Assembly (NCBI GenBank): GCA_003342895.1
Contig: PTFA01000159.1
Coordinates: forward strand, 558,001 to 622,000
Direction: 5' to 3'
From: Casuarius casuarius
Lineage: Eukaryota; Chordata; Aves; Casuariiformes; Casuariidae
Length of the DNA stretch: 64,000 bases
In this document: positions 46,272 to 57,888 of the stretch, piece after piece
How positions within the stretch are numbered: the stretch's first letter is position 1
Layout: every line of letters begins with the position of its first letter
Translations under genes and position numbers: made by a program
Notes under the pieces: generated by a model
What the model was told of the DNA's origin: nothing
What the model saw: only the letters and a program-made list of their open reading frames with translations
The model's database searches: none

Positions 46272-48449
46272 TTTGCTCTGTGCCTCAGCCTTGCAACTTT
46301 TATTCTGAAAGCCTGAGTTGAGTGCAGACAGATCACTGTCCAGTCCAGGAGTTGATTTGTTTGCCTGAAGGCTTTTTTCTTTTTCTAGTTATGTTCTCTT
46401 CTCAGGGAAGGGAGAGGTGTTGGATATGTATCATACTTCCGGATGTATTTCATGCAGGTGCTAGATTTCTGGAAGATTGATCAGTAATCCACTTCCAGTT
46501 CTGTTCGCCACATGTACATGAGCTCTAATCTCCCACCCTTATGTTTGCCACAGTCTGCTTCAATGAGGAAATACCATGATGGGTTTTTCTTTTCAGTCAC
46601 TTGAGATGTGTTACTGTAATTATTTTCGGTTGCATTCTTTTTTTAGTTCTGTGATGCTGTTTGTTTTCGAGTACTGTAATTCCTTGGCATACTCGGCTTT
46701 CATCAATAACATGGATGTCTGCAAGATGATGCTGTAGTGCAGTGGTTCTACGCTACCCTTGCTACAGCTGACTTGTAAGGGACATTGCAGCTGGCCATTT
46801 TGCGGCCACAGGGAATTAAATGAATAACTAAAGCCAACAAGAAGATTGGAGTAGAATGTTGGGGCAACAATATCAGCTGTGACCAAGTTTGGGGAATCTT
46901 GAAATAGAGGGAAAATTAGTTTGTGAGCAGCAGTTCCTGAAGAAAATGTTGACAGGTTTCTTCTACTGTGATAGAAACCATTTTAGTATCAAACATGTAT
47001 GGTTTCCAGGGTTAAAGCCCTGTACTTCACAACAATCTTTCTGTATGCTGCTTCAGAAGTAGTGAATGATGATGCTGTTGATTTTTAACATTTTAGAGAA
47101 CACAGAACTTGTCAGTACTAAAACGAGGAAAATGAAACAAAAGCATGCTGCTGTTTTCTGTGTTGGGTAGTTGCCTTTAGCCTGTATGATCTCCAGCCTA
47201 CTAATTTGTACACTTATCATGTATATGGGAAGGAAAAGTTATTAGGTCAGGTCTTTTTTCAGTCATCTTCACTGCTTTAAGGGTACATTGATTTGGCTTA
47301 AAAGCTAATTTTAGAGCAATTCTTGGTATTTTGTATGTTTCATTTCACTTTTTGCAAAGATGGGTGCTCTCTGTCCCGCTGGCGACTATACTGCCTGACT
47401 AGCTTTCTGAATGAGATAGTATTCTTGCCTTTCCTTTCTTGGAAAAAAAATATCCTCCCCTTTCAGTGCAGAGTGGTTCATGTCAGTTCAATTCATTTAA
47501 TGTAGTTTTTAATAATTTATAGTTACTGAGCTATTACACTAAAAAGTGATTACTTCAAATGATATTGCTCTGTGAAACTGTTACAGAGGGAATGAGTTCA
47601 GGGGAGGAATCCACATGCTATTATCGCTTCAATTTTAGTTGAATAATCCAATAATTATTTAAATTATATGGTTTATTAGGTAGAGAATACATCATATTAA
47701 ATCACAACAAATAATCCAAGCTGGGGACTGCAAGTTGAGTAAAACTCCTGGCAGATAAGTGTTTCTCTTGTACCAGGCAGTATGGAGGAGACTAGTATGA
47801 ACAGGAGATTTCAATTGTCTCTGAGAAAAAATGTATGAGGATGTCTTCCTTCTCCTTTATACTAGGTTTAGAGTGATAGATGTAATAAAACCTAAATATC
47901 AGACTCCTGATTTAGACAGTGTGCTTTTCCATTGACTCCATAGTCTATAATAGAAGATAAGTCATGGTAAAATCACTTTTAATGGGTTTTAATAAAATAA
48001 ATGACAATTAATCACCAGTCTTGACTTCAAAATAGTTCAAGCCTTTTCCAAGAGTCTGAACAGAAGGGGGCCATGAACTATGGGTGACAGTCATGACAAG
48101 GAAATCCAGTGACTTAATTAGAGAAGGGACTTCCCGTTCTCTTTCAAGACTTTATCTTCAAGTGTATGAAAGAAACTGAAAAAACGCACGCTACTCTCAG
48201 GAGTCAAACTCTCTTTCAAATATTTTGTAGGAAAACTAGTCACAGATGACTTCAAGCTCTTTCAGTTAGAATTGATGCACTAAATGGGAAATACAATGGG
48301 CTTTTGTTTTCTTCATAACAATGCTAGGCCTTAACATAAGAAACAAATTTCTTTTCCTCCATTTTAGTATCTGTGAAGTCCAGACCAGAAGAGATGTTCT
48401 TTTTGGTCAGCTGCCTGTTGAATTGAGATTTACCACCTATTTAATTATG

Positions 48450-48530
48450 GATTTGGGGTTTTCTATTATTGCTTTCTATTATTTCTATGATTATTCTACT
48501 ATTTTGGATTTTCTATTATTTCTTTTATTG
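48450..48530 (+). repeat. Low-complexity TTCTATTATT-type tract
   Basis: The unit TTCTATTATT recurs at 48461, 48475 (approximately) and 48511 with intervening T/A-rich variants. A degenerate tandem array or local duplication. Confidence 0.75.
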
Positions 48531-49604
48531 ATTTGCTAATCGCTGTGATTGTGAAAGCCCATTTGAAAATGCAGGTTAAAGAATGAACAGAATGTTACCC
48601 ACTCCCTTCAAAATTTGAGATTCTGTCTACAAGGTGTAGGCTGTCTTTGAAATATAATCCCTGAGTACTTCAGTTCTGGATTTTTCTGGTTTTCTTGACT
48701 CAGCTTACTTTTAAGGCTTGAGATATGGAAAATACATTGGGTTGCTGTTACGGTTGCTTACCTCCTTCTGGCAGTTGCAATGGTTAGCTGCCCTTATGAT
48801 TCATAATGGTTTCCCATCTGCTGCTTGGTTCTGGTCAAGATGCTGTGTGCATTTTTAATCTTTAAATTGTTAGGTCTGGGTTAGGCTGGGGAAATGTAGG
48901 GCCCTCAGAGATTCTTCTAAAGAAAAGATTCTCCTACAGCCACTTTTTCCAGATAGAAGTTGCCACTCTGTGATAACAAGTGTCTATAATGCAGGGAAGG
49001 AGGTGACGTGCACTAAAATTCTTTCTGAACAGGAAAATTTAAATTCTCTTGACAGTACTGATCTGTCTTCAAGAAATGGATTTGCAGAGTGATCAGCATC
49101 TCTTTCAACAATATGGTATCCAGGCAAAGTAAAATGTTAATGTCCCATATTTAGACCATTTTTGAAAGTTGTAACAGGCCTTGAATGCTTCTGGTTTTGG
49201 AGTGCTCAGTCTGAAGTATTTAAAGAATATCTGCTTTACAGACAGAAGAGACTGCTCTTCCGCTTTAAGTTGTCTGAAATTGCACAAATTTTAAAAATCT
49301 TCACCATTAACGTTAATTTATTTGTAAGATATCTGCCACTTGATCTAATACAGAAATGCAGCTGTTTCTCTATAACTCGATTCTGTTAACAGTTAATAAA
49401 ATGACATATTTTTCTTAGATTCACTTCCTCAGTTCAGGAATGAGGACCTGCTTATATGCACTGTCCTGGCTCATTCCACAAAGATGTAAATAACTCCAAA
49501 AGAATCACAGCAGACTGTCCTGTACTTGCAGGAAATCACCTTAAATCATGTACACAAGGCTTCAAAGTGCCTTCATAGGTGAATGGCAACACATAGTTTA
49601 ATTC

Positions 49605-49623
49605 AAAAATAAATAAATAAAAG
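49605..49623 (+). repeat. (AAAT)n microsatellite
   Basis: Short AAAT array within an A-rich stretch. Confidence 0.9.
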
Positions 49624-51581
49624 AAAAGCTGCAAAACCCGTTCAGTTCTCTACTAAACAGTTAATATTGGATATGAACCCTGCCACCAAATCTACTGAAT
49701 ATTGCTATTAGGTTTGTTCGATTGCTCTGCCTAAAACAGACGCAAGTGTTACTCCATTGGCTCCATTGTGATCTCAGTGTCATGGTAGCATTGCTAAAAT
49801 CATAATTTAATCAATATAGAATCATTTATTGTTATGTGGTTTAGCACAGCGAACATCGTTTAGGTTTTTTTTTTCTCTTTTTCTTACAAGAGCCAGCAGA
49901 TAATAATGACAGAGACGTTAGCTCTTCTGTAGGCATTATCATAGTTCTTCAGACATCTTAAGATTGTCTGGAACCTCAAGCAGCAGCTCTAATAGCTGAA
50001 GACTTTGAAATGTAAGTTGACTGTGGTGGCAAGGTCTCTTTTCTCCTGTGAGCACAGTCAGAACGGATGGGGGTGGCTCATTACGTGAACGGTGATCATG
50101 CTGGATCCTGAGCCTGACAGCAGGGCCTTGATTCACTAAGTGGTATATGCACACAAAGTGTGCGACAGCTGCCCCAGTGCAGGTTGCCTGAAGGGCCCAA
50201 AGGGACTAGGGAAGCAGCAGGGTGAGGGTGGCTGCCACCAACCATCGTGGCCCTGGTCTGAGCTGTGGGGTGGGCATGGTCTTCCCCGAATCGCATTTAT
50301 GGAGGTATGGGAGCGTAACTTCTGGCTATTAGCCACTAGTGATAGGAGTTAATGGAAACCATCGCTGTTCATGATAGCATCTCTTCTAAAAATGACTTTT
50401 CTAGTTTTAGTAAGCTTGAGTATCTGGTTTTACTGTTCAGATTTTAGACTTAAGTTTTAATAAACACTTTTAAGCACATAGCCATATTTATACCTTCTCA
50501 TCGTGAAATGAGAGGCCTGAGGTGCAATTTAGGCTATCTGTACATATCTTATTTTTTGTCAAGGGCCTACAGGCCATCTGAACACCTAGGGATGGGGCTC
50601 TTTGAATATTTTTTTTCTTTACCTTTTGCAGGGACTGGGACAAGAGGAGGCGGGGGGAAGGGGCAGGGTTTCTACTTCCAGCATTGCTTTAGCCTAGATT
50701 AATGTGCATATTGCAGTCTCCAAGGTGACTCAGGGGAGAGTTAGCAAGATTCTGCAGCTCTTGGAATTATTTAAACAATCTTTGGATTATTTAGTATTTT
50801 TTTACATGGCTCTAGAAATGCACGCTCTGGGCAAATTCTGCCATTCTGAAAGCTGAAATCAATGCCATGTGTCAGAGTAAAAAAAAGCTTTTAAATATGT
50901 GCGTGTTTTACTATGCTTTTTAAAATATTGTTGCAGAGTAACAACTGATTCTTTATAGCCAATCCATGCATAAAATCTGAATAAGTCCCTACCTGATGTT
51001 CTACCTGTATTGAAAAATGGATGTTCAGTAAGAAACATAAAGGAACTATTTTGAGGATATTTTAAAAAAATAGAGCTCTTAATGTTTTGCTGCAGCTTCA
51101 CGATATGAACTCCTCCTTACATGTTTGTGTCTGCATCTAAAATATTTTCATGACGTTTTATCTTCCTTAGACTTCTGACTTACTAGTCAGAGGTGATAGT
51201 ATACTTAAAAGCTTAGCCTAAAATTTTATTAATTTAATAGATGGCTGTCTATATTAAAATATTAATTAAGGGAAAAGAAAACAAGAATCACTTTTGAAGC
51301 TTCCAAGTTCAGGGCTTTGGGGCAGATCCACAGCTCAGTGGAACTTAATTGATCAGTACAGCCAAGGGTCTGGGCCATTTTATCCAATCTATTTTTTTGC
51401 CAACTCACTTTTTAACTCATGAAATCCTGCAGATTTTAAATAATAGCTGTATCTTCTCCTGTCTGTAATCTGAATAAGATGGAGAGCCTGTTTGCTTCCT
51501 CGGTAATGGCGTATCGGGCGTACTGTGCACAGTGATAACAAGCACCCTTTTAAAAACAGCTTCATTATGCTCCCTTCAGGT

Positions 51582-51657
51582 ACTGGCAATGGCTGGAGGC
51601 AAGATACTGGGTGAGATGGATCATTGAGCTGATCAGATATGGCAATTCCTGTGTTTT
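51582..51657 (+). mobile_element. CR1 LINE 3' end, second subtype
   Basis: GGCTGGAGGCAAGATACTGG, GTGAGATGGATCATTGAGCT, GATCAGATATGGCAATTCCT and GTGTT match the recalled CR1 3' terminus with GATACTGGGCTAGATGGACCATTGGTCTGACCCAGTATGGCAATTCCTATGTTC. This differs from the terminus at 46219, so two CR1 subfamilies are represented. Confidence 0.75.
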
Positions 51658-52079
51658 CTCTGTTCTCAAGGATGACAAGATTTTAACCAAGCATAAACAT
51701 TTTACAGCTGGCTGGTACCAAATCTGTTTTATTTGTTTAGGGGTTGGGGAAGAAGGTACATTTCCCAAAGGTTGTGGGAAAAATCTATAGCATGGATGCA
51801 TAAGATAATGATGGATTTATATTTAGTTGATAGTTTGTAGCAGACAGTTCGTCAAGGAGAAGAGCTCTGAGTCTGTTATTACTTTGTAAGAATAAACAGG
51901 TATGTGTGTTGCTTCTGGTTTTCTCAGGGATTGCCTTTTCAGAGGGGAATGAGCTGTTTGGGATTTTTTTTCCCCCAGGAATATAACCTCCTTTTTGTTT
52001 ATTTCTGTAACTATTAAAGGATACCTGGGACCTGAAAATGTCTAAGACAGATATAATATCTTGCATGAATAAGTATATA

Positions 52080-52091
52080 TGTGTGTGTGTG
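52080..52091 (+). repeat. (TG)6 microsatellite
   Basis: Six TG units after a short TATATA stretch. Confidence 0.9.
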
Positions 52092-52404
52092 ATGAAATGC
52101 TTGTATTATTTTAATTTTTCAAAAACTGGCTAAGTGCAACATATTTGAGGCAGCAATTGAATAACCAAAGGTGTTTTACTTTGGTATTCAGAGGAAATTA
52201 TAACTGAAGGATAAATTAAATTGTGGCATCTAATAAGGAGACAGGTGCCTAAACACTGTTGAACATCAAGGGAAATAAGGTACCTAACTCCATTAGACTC
52301 TTTCATAAATCTTCATGGTCACCTATAATCATCTTAAAAGCTTAAATATCCTTTGTAAGTTTAGCTCCCAGACTGTGGCTCAGAAAAACACCCCAATTGA
52401 GGGT

Positions 52405-52450
52405 AGCCCTTAAGCACATACTTAAAGTGAGCTCTTCAGGATAATGATGG
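52405..52450. repeat. Possible fragment of a second ancient foldback repeat
   Basis: GCCCTTAAGCACATACTTAA followed by AGTGAGCTC resembles CACTTAAGCACATGCTTAACTTTAAGC of the recalled sauropsid repeat also suspected at 27215 and 38338. Confidence 0.35.
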
Positions 52451-53254
52451 GCTTAATCATGTGTGTTCCAGTTTCCCAGCTTTAAGAAAAACCTGTGACA
52501 ACAACATCATGACTTCTCTGTTTCAGTAAGAGAAAATCCTATATTTTCCATCTCTGAAAGCTTTGTGAGCCTCAGTGAATTAGTGCTAATGAAATATGCA
52601 TATATAGGTGGTTTGATTTTTTTTTTCTTTAATAATGTTTTGGAGTATCCTTACAAAACTCATGGCTCTAGCTGTGATCCCTTTTCCTCAGCAAGAAGCT
52701 CGCTATTAAATAAGAAGGCAGAAACAGTAGTCTGTTGATGGATTAAACTATAAATACAAGTGATAGCGACACTTCTAGCAAAAAGCCTGTTAACTACCCT
52801 TTAAATTTAATCTCAGTACTTGTAGAGTCAGAAATTCAGGCAGAAGAGTATTCAACAGCTAGAGGGGACTTAGAAATAAAATAGCTGTGACAGAGCCCTG
52901 ATGCAGGTAGGTGTGACTGGGAGGTAAGGAGCATGCAGACAGGTAGACTGGCGGACACCGGGAGATGATAGCTTCTGTCAGACAGCCAACGAAAGGGACC
53001 ACATGCACAGTGAAAGGCCTTTCCTGCAACCTTTTTGAAAAGCTATGATGTTGATGGTAAAAGCAGATTTTTAGCTTCACGCGGATTTCAGTTTGCTATG
53101 CAATGTGTCCATGCTTTATGTTTTCTAAGGAATTCTGGAAGAAAAGCATTTGACTTCTTGTGTTTCCAATAATGTTCACATCCCTCTGGGCTGTTTTAAA
53201 GTGCTTGATAGAGATCATATGGTGCGCTTACAGATGTGGTATATTTATTCAGGA

Positions 53255-53270
53255 GTGTGTGTGTGTGTGT
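53255..53270 (+). repeat. (GT)8 microsatellite
   Basis: Eight GT units. Confidence 0.95.
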
Positions 53271-54902
53271 ATTTAAAGTCTATTTGTGTGTGCACCAGTG
53301 TATATAACTATATGCAAAGATATCTAGAAATGCAGAGATATATTTATATAAAATTAGACCACTCTATTTTCCCAAGGACAAATGCCTTATTTTGACACAT
53401 TATGGTGAGGTACCTCTGTTGTGACATAGTGTTAGCCTTCATGTCACTGTTGCTTTTCATCTTTTGCATGCAGTCCGCCTTCCAGCTAAACTAGAAGGAA
53501 GTATTGAATTTGCAGTACCATATATACTAGATGTTTGTGGGATGACATTTTATATGTGCTACTTTCTTTTCTAGAAGATTTCTCAAATTTTCTGGAAGTT
53601 GTTTCAACCGCTGAAATTCACTGTTGTCACCACTACTATTCTGTCAAATAAAATGCATGAAATACGCCCATTTGGTGATCTTGTTGATGAAGTGATGAAA
53701 AAAGTGTCAACACTTTGTAGAGGACGTGGTTTCTCTGTTTCCTTGTCCCTTGAAACATTCCAATGTTTCGTTTCGCCCATTTTCAGCTGACCGCCGGGGT
53801 GCATAATGGAAAGAAAAAAAAATCCATCCAAACCAGGTAAAGGGATATATAATTAAAGGCCAGCGTCCTGTTATTTTTTCGTTAATGCTTCTACAGGAGC
53901 AACAATAAAATGAAGGTTTTCATGTGGCTTGGCTTTGACAGGTGGCAGAATGTTACCTGTAAGCTTATTGTGTTTCCCATCTGGTCTGAAGTGGTAGTGA
54001 CAATCTATAAATAAGAGTCAACTTATTTTCATCTTACCAATTTTTGTTTCCTATTCTGCTAAAAGTGGCTGGAGTACTAATGGTTGCCTGATGAAAAGAG
54101 CTTGCCGCTCTGGTGCTGCTGGATAGTCTACCAGGAAGCATGTAGCATTGAGTAGAGTACATGGATGTATAGGTGGGTGTTTACCGTGAGCTTCAGAGGC
54201 AGGAAGTGCTGTTCGTCAAGCTGCGCAGAGTTCCTGTGACCACAGCTTCAGCTGATGGACTGTAGTGGACTTGGTGTGTAGTAGCCTCTGTACATGGATT
54301 TATACAGACAGGAGATTTTTGCTTACCTCCCTGCTCTAAGTGGAGCTGGCTCTGGAAGGCCATTTGTGTTGTACAGCATATCTGCTCTCCAGGGGTCCGT
54401 GCCACGCTGCACTGTGCCTTTGCTTTATCCAGCAAACAGCAGTCCTTACCAGGGGTTGGTGATACCCATATGAGCCGTAAGTCAGTCTAGCAGCAATGTT
54501 TATTTTTGAACTTTTCACAGATGCTTGTCTTACAAAATGGATACAATTCAGAAAAACTGTTAGCAAGGTAAATTGTACCTAGGTCCTGGAAAAGTTCTTT
54601 AGTGACTTCAGTATTGTGTCAGCTAGTAGCTAGTTATTGTTAGATAAGAGTCGTTTCTCTTCAAACACACTTTTGGTGAGAGTGTCCATATTTATTTGAA
54701 ATGACTTCTAGGCAAAGCCGTCTTTCAAACTTTTTTAGCAATAAAGATTCCAAACAGCATCTTAGATACCCTAAGGCCCCAGACTCCACTGTTTTAACCA
54801 ATTGCCTGCAATACAAATGCCACTGTAAGAAGTGTATGTGGATCTTTAATATGCAATTGAGATGTTATTTAAATGAGTTCCTGGGTATCTTTTTATTTCT
54901 TT

Positions 54903-54930
54903 CTATTTATCTATCTATCTATCTATTTAT
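54903..54930 (+). repeat. (CTAT)n microsatellite
   Basis: Tetranucleotide CTAT/TTAT array of about 28 bases, likely polymorphic. Confidence 0.95.
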
Positions 54931-56099
54931 TTTCCATTTAATTAAAAACAGTAAGAGTATTGATTCAAAGAGCATCATCCATTTTTTAATATAAGACTAT
55001 ATAAGGCAAAGATGAATATCTGTCACAAAAAATACTGGAGATAATCTCTTTAGGGTAAAGCATTGTTGTTGCAAATAATAGCAACCACTTGTTGCACTGT
55101 AATATCGAACTTGAAATTGGTTCTCATTTTGTATTGTAGGGGTTTTTTTTGTTTTAGTATTTGATCAAAGGTCTCCTATTTCTGGAGCAGTTTTATGACT
55201 GTGGTTATGAAGCTTTTTTTTGTATATAGATTTCTTTCACCATTGACAACATTTCTACCTATGAGTGAAAAATTGATTCTTCCTGATAGGGACAGAAGGC
55301 AAAGAGATAAATTTTTTGCAGACGGTTCTGAGAGAGCACAATTGTTGTTAAACTGTAAATTCTGACCTTGCATGTGGCATAATCAGACTGACAGACAGGA
55401 TCTGAGTTTTCAGAGGTATTCAGTATTTGTCTGGTGAAAGCAAGGCTCTTCAAGATGCTAATCCCATATCCTTCCTTGCTTTGGATATAAATGTCCTAGG
55501 TTTAGATGTGAATATATTTCTGTTTGTTCTACCTTGTGATGAATGGAGGTCACTTCAGGTTTCCTGCCACAGTAGGAGCATTTCTAATGTAGTCATTGCT
55601 AGTAGGACTCATTTTCCTGAAACAAGGAAAGCAACAAAGGATTTTTTATTATAAACAAATGGCAAATGTGTTTTAAAATTCAGGGTTCTGTGCTTCCTTC
55701 TTGGTTTTAATATTAGTGCTATTCTATATTTCACAGGAATTATGGTTTCTCAATTTGCACTGTTACAGAATCCCAAGGCCACAAAGATTGTTAGTATGTG
55801 TTTAGTAGCTTTCCTTGATTATTTCCTAGCTTAAGTTGGGAAGAAGATCCTGCTTCTAGTCAGCAAAAAAAGCAATTCATGAAGAGAAACCTTTCCATAC
55901 CAGTTTCAGGGGCTGTCATCATACTTCTGAGGCAGCACAATTACATGTTGTAATAACAAACCACAAAAACGAGTGATTGCCTTCCTTCCCTTCCACCCCA
56001 GGCCATAAAACTGATCTCTCCATAGGAAATTTATATGAAAGTTTCAGTCCTCCCTTTCTATTTTCCAGCCCATGTACACAGTGTCATCTTTGTTGTTCT

Positions 56100-56600
56100 C
56101 TCTTCATGTCTTCCCCTCTGTCAGCTCTCACCACAGTCTCAGAATAGGGTTCCTCATTTGAATCCTACTCTAGGTGTCTCACCTGTCCCTTTAACTTCAT
56201 CTTCTCCTGCCTATTTTTGAAGCCTTTACTTTTCTCTCAGACTGTACCTGTATTTTGCCCAAAAGCATCCTCTTGTGGTCTCTTATGTTAATAAAACTTC
56301 TCTAGCTTCCACCTGCTTCTCAGGTTATTTTTTTCCTGTTTCTTTTCCTTTCCTTTATCTCTAAAACCCCTGTGCTGCACAGACTTGTATTCCATCTCTC
56401 TCCTTGAGTCTTTCTTATCTGGCTTTTGCCCTCACCTTGGAAGCTGCATGAGGCAAGGTTCCTAATGAGCTACTCCTTGATCAATTGAAGGTGCATGCCT
56501 CTAGCTTATTCTTCTCGATTTCACTGCTGCTTTTGACGAAGATAATCACTCTCACCTCCTCTGCTTTCTCTCTTCTCCTGTCTTTTGTGATTATATAATA
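56100..56600 (+). mobile_element. Fossil L2-type LINE, reverse transcriptase region
   Basis: A pyrimidine-rich + strand typical of L2 coding sequence. Translation in shifting frames gives the ordered landmarks of the reverse transcriptase. SGFCPH, near 56420-56440, corresponds to SGFRPHHSTETAL. NELLLDQ at 56464 corresponds to NDLLLA. Finally LILLDFTAAFDEDNH at 56505-56549 corresponds to the catalytic motif A block LILLDLSAAFDTVDH, where the first D is the metal-binding Asp. The AAFD spelling fits L2 better than CR1, which has KAFD. A frameshift separates the NELLL and LILLD segments. The 5' boundary is a guess; sequence back to about 56100 has L2-like pyrimidine composition. Motif C and the 3' end are absent. 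Confidence 0.7.
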
Positions 56601-56818
56601 TCCTGATGATGTGTTGTTGAATGGTCACCTATAAATCTTGAGCAGCAAGTAGTCCAAGGGACAAACAGTTCTGACACCCGAAAGTGAAAAACTATTTCTC
56701 TGATCTATTAAGTGAATAAGTAATATCCTTTCTATATTCAGCTGCAGTGAAGTTCTGTCTGCAAATGCTTCTGAACTGGAAATAATTATGAAACACATTT
56801 TGATTCTCTTAGCATGAC

Positions 56819-56861
56819 TAGTACAATAGCTCTAGTACTGTAGCTCTAATGAGCTACAGTA
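56819..56861. repeat. 14-bp tandem duplication with perfect 11-bp hairpin
   Basis: TAGTACAATAGCTC (56819-56832) and TAGTACTGTAGCTC (56833-56846) are adjacent direct copies with two differences. The second copy then forms an exact 11-bp stem, TACTGTAGCTC with GAGCTACAGTA, around a TAAT loop (56836-56861). Confidence 0.85.
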
Positions 56862-57874
56862 TTTGAAAATACTTTTTCCCTTTTGTTGTTCAGAACCACA
56901 GATACTAGCAACAGCATGAATGGGAAATGTTAATTCTTAATTGACTTGAACTGGACTATTACAGCTGATTCTTCTTTTCCTTATTTGGATTGTAAGAAAG
57001 GGATATTGTCTTTCTTATTTTAAATAGTCACTTAATATTCATAAAGTTTTATTCAAGTGGAGACTTCTGTATTAGTAATAGATGATTATCATTAATAAGT
57101 TCATTATGTTCAGGCAAGGAACAGTTGGGTATACCATTTTCATGAAGAATATCATAAGGGTATTTATCACTATTCAAAAGCTATCACTGCTATGCTTGAA
57201 TTAATGGGAGTCTTGCAGTGCTGGGAGTGATGGAAAACAAACAGGCAGCATAGATAATAAGGTTATAATAATATTTTCAGGATTTACATTGTTTAAAGTG
57301 AGAGCATGACTTCAAATACCTATAGAGATGGCACAATTACATGCCTGTTAAAATTTATAGAATCAAGAACTCTCTATGGTCTGCTGATTATTAAGCCTGA
57401 GTAGCATTTGTATCTGCAAGATATGACACTCATACCATTTGAAGTGTGTATTGTAACCCTCCAATTTAATATAATGTTCATACAAGTTAGAGCTTGCAGC
57501 ACATCTCATTTAGAGTAAACTGCAAGACCAGAAAAGCCCAAAGTACGCATGTTTGTATATTGCAGTTTACGTGAAATTCAAAGTCAGTCTTCCTTCAAAG
57601 TTTAATCTAGTCTCATTATTTCCCTCAAGGTTTTTTCATTCTCTTCCAGCTTTATTAGGTTTAGAAAGATCTCTGTGGTTGTATCTATCTTTTAGTGAAT
57701 TAAACTCTTCTTCAAGTAACTTTAAGATATCAACAAAAAAAATTCATATTTTCCATTTAAACTTTATTTAAAATGAAAGCATTTTAATTTTTCTTCATCC
57801 TGCCTGCACTCTTTTGAAAAATAAAACTACTGCTCAGGTAATGGTCATGAAATACACAGGGTTTATATCAAAAT

Positions 57875-57888
57875 GTGTGTGTGTGTAC
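57875..57888 (+). repeat. (TG)n microsatellite
   Basis: Short TG array followed by TACATACAT. Confidence 0.85.

Larger units (their letters stand above)
44906..51581. other. Non-coding stretch with few features
   Basis: AT-rich unique DNA containing a T-rich tract (45852-45880), a 23-bp duplication (46067-46112), a CR1 3' end (46219-46271), a TTCTATTATT-rich tract (48450-48530) and (AAAT)n (49605-49623). A slightly more GC-rich patch at 50020-50330 holds overlapping frames on both strands but no recognisable exon. Confidence 0.55.
51658..56099. other. Non-coding stretch with few features
   Basis: AT-rich unique DNA with three microsatellites and one foldback-repeat fragment, listed separately. 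Open frames around 53599-53831, 54193-54566 and 55427-55654 are short, partly overlapping on opposite strands, and unrecognised. Confidence 0.55.
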
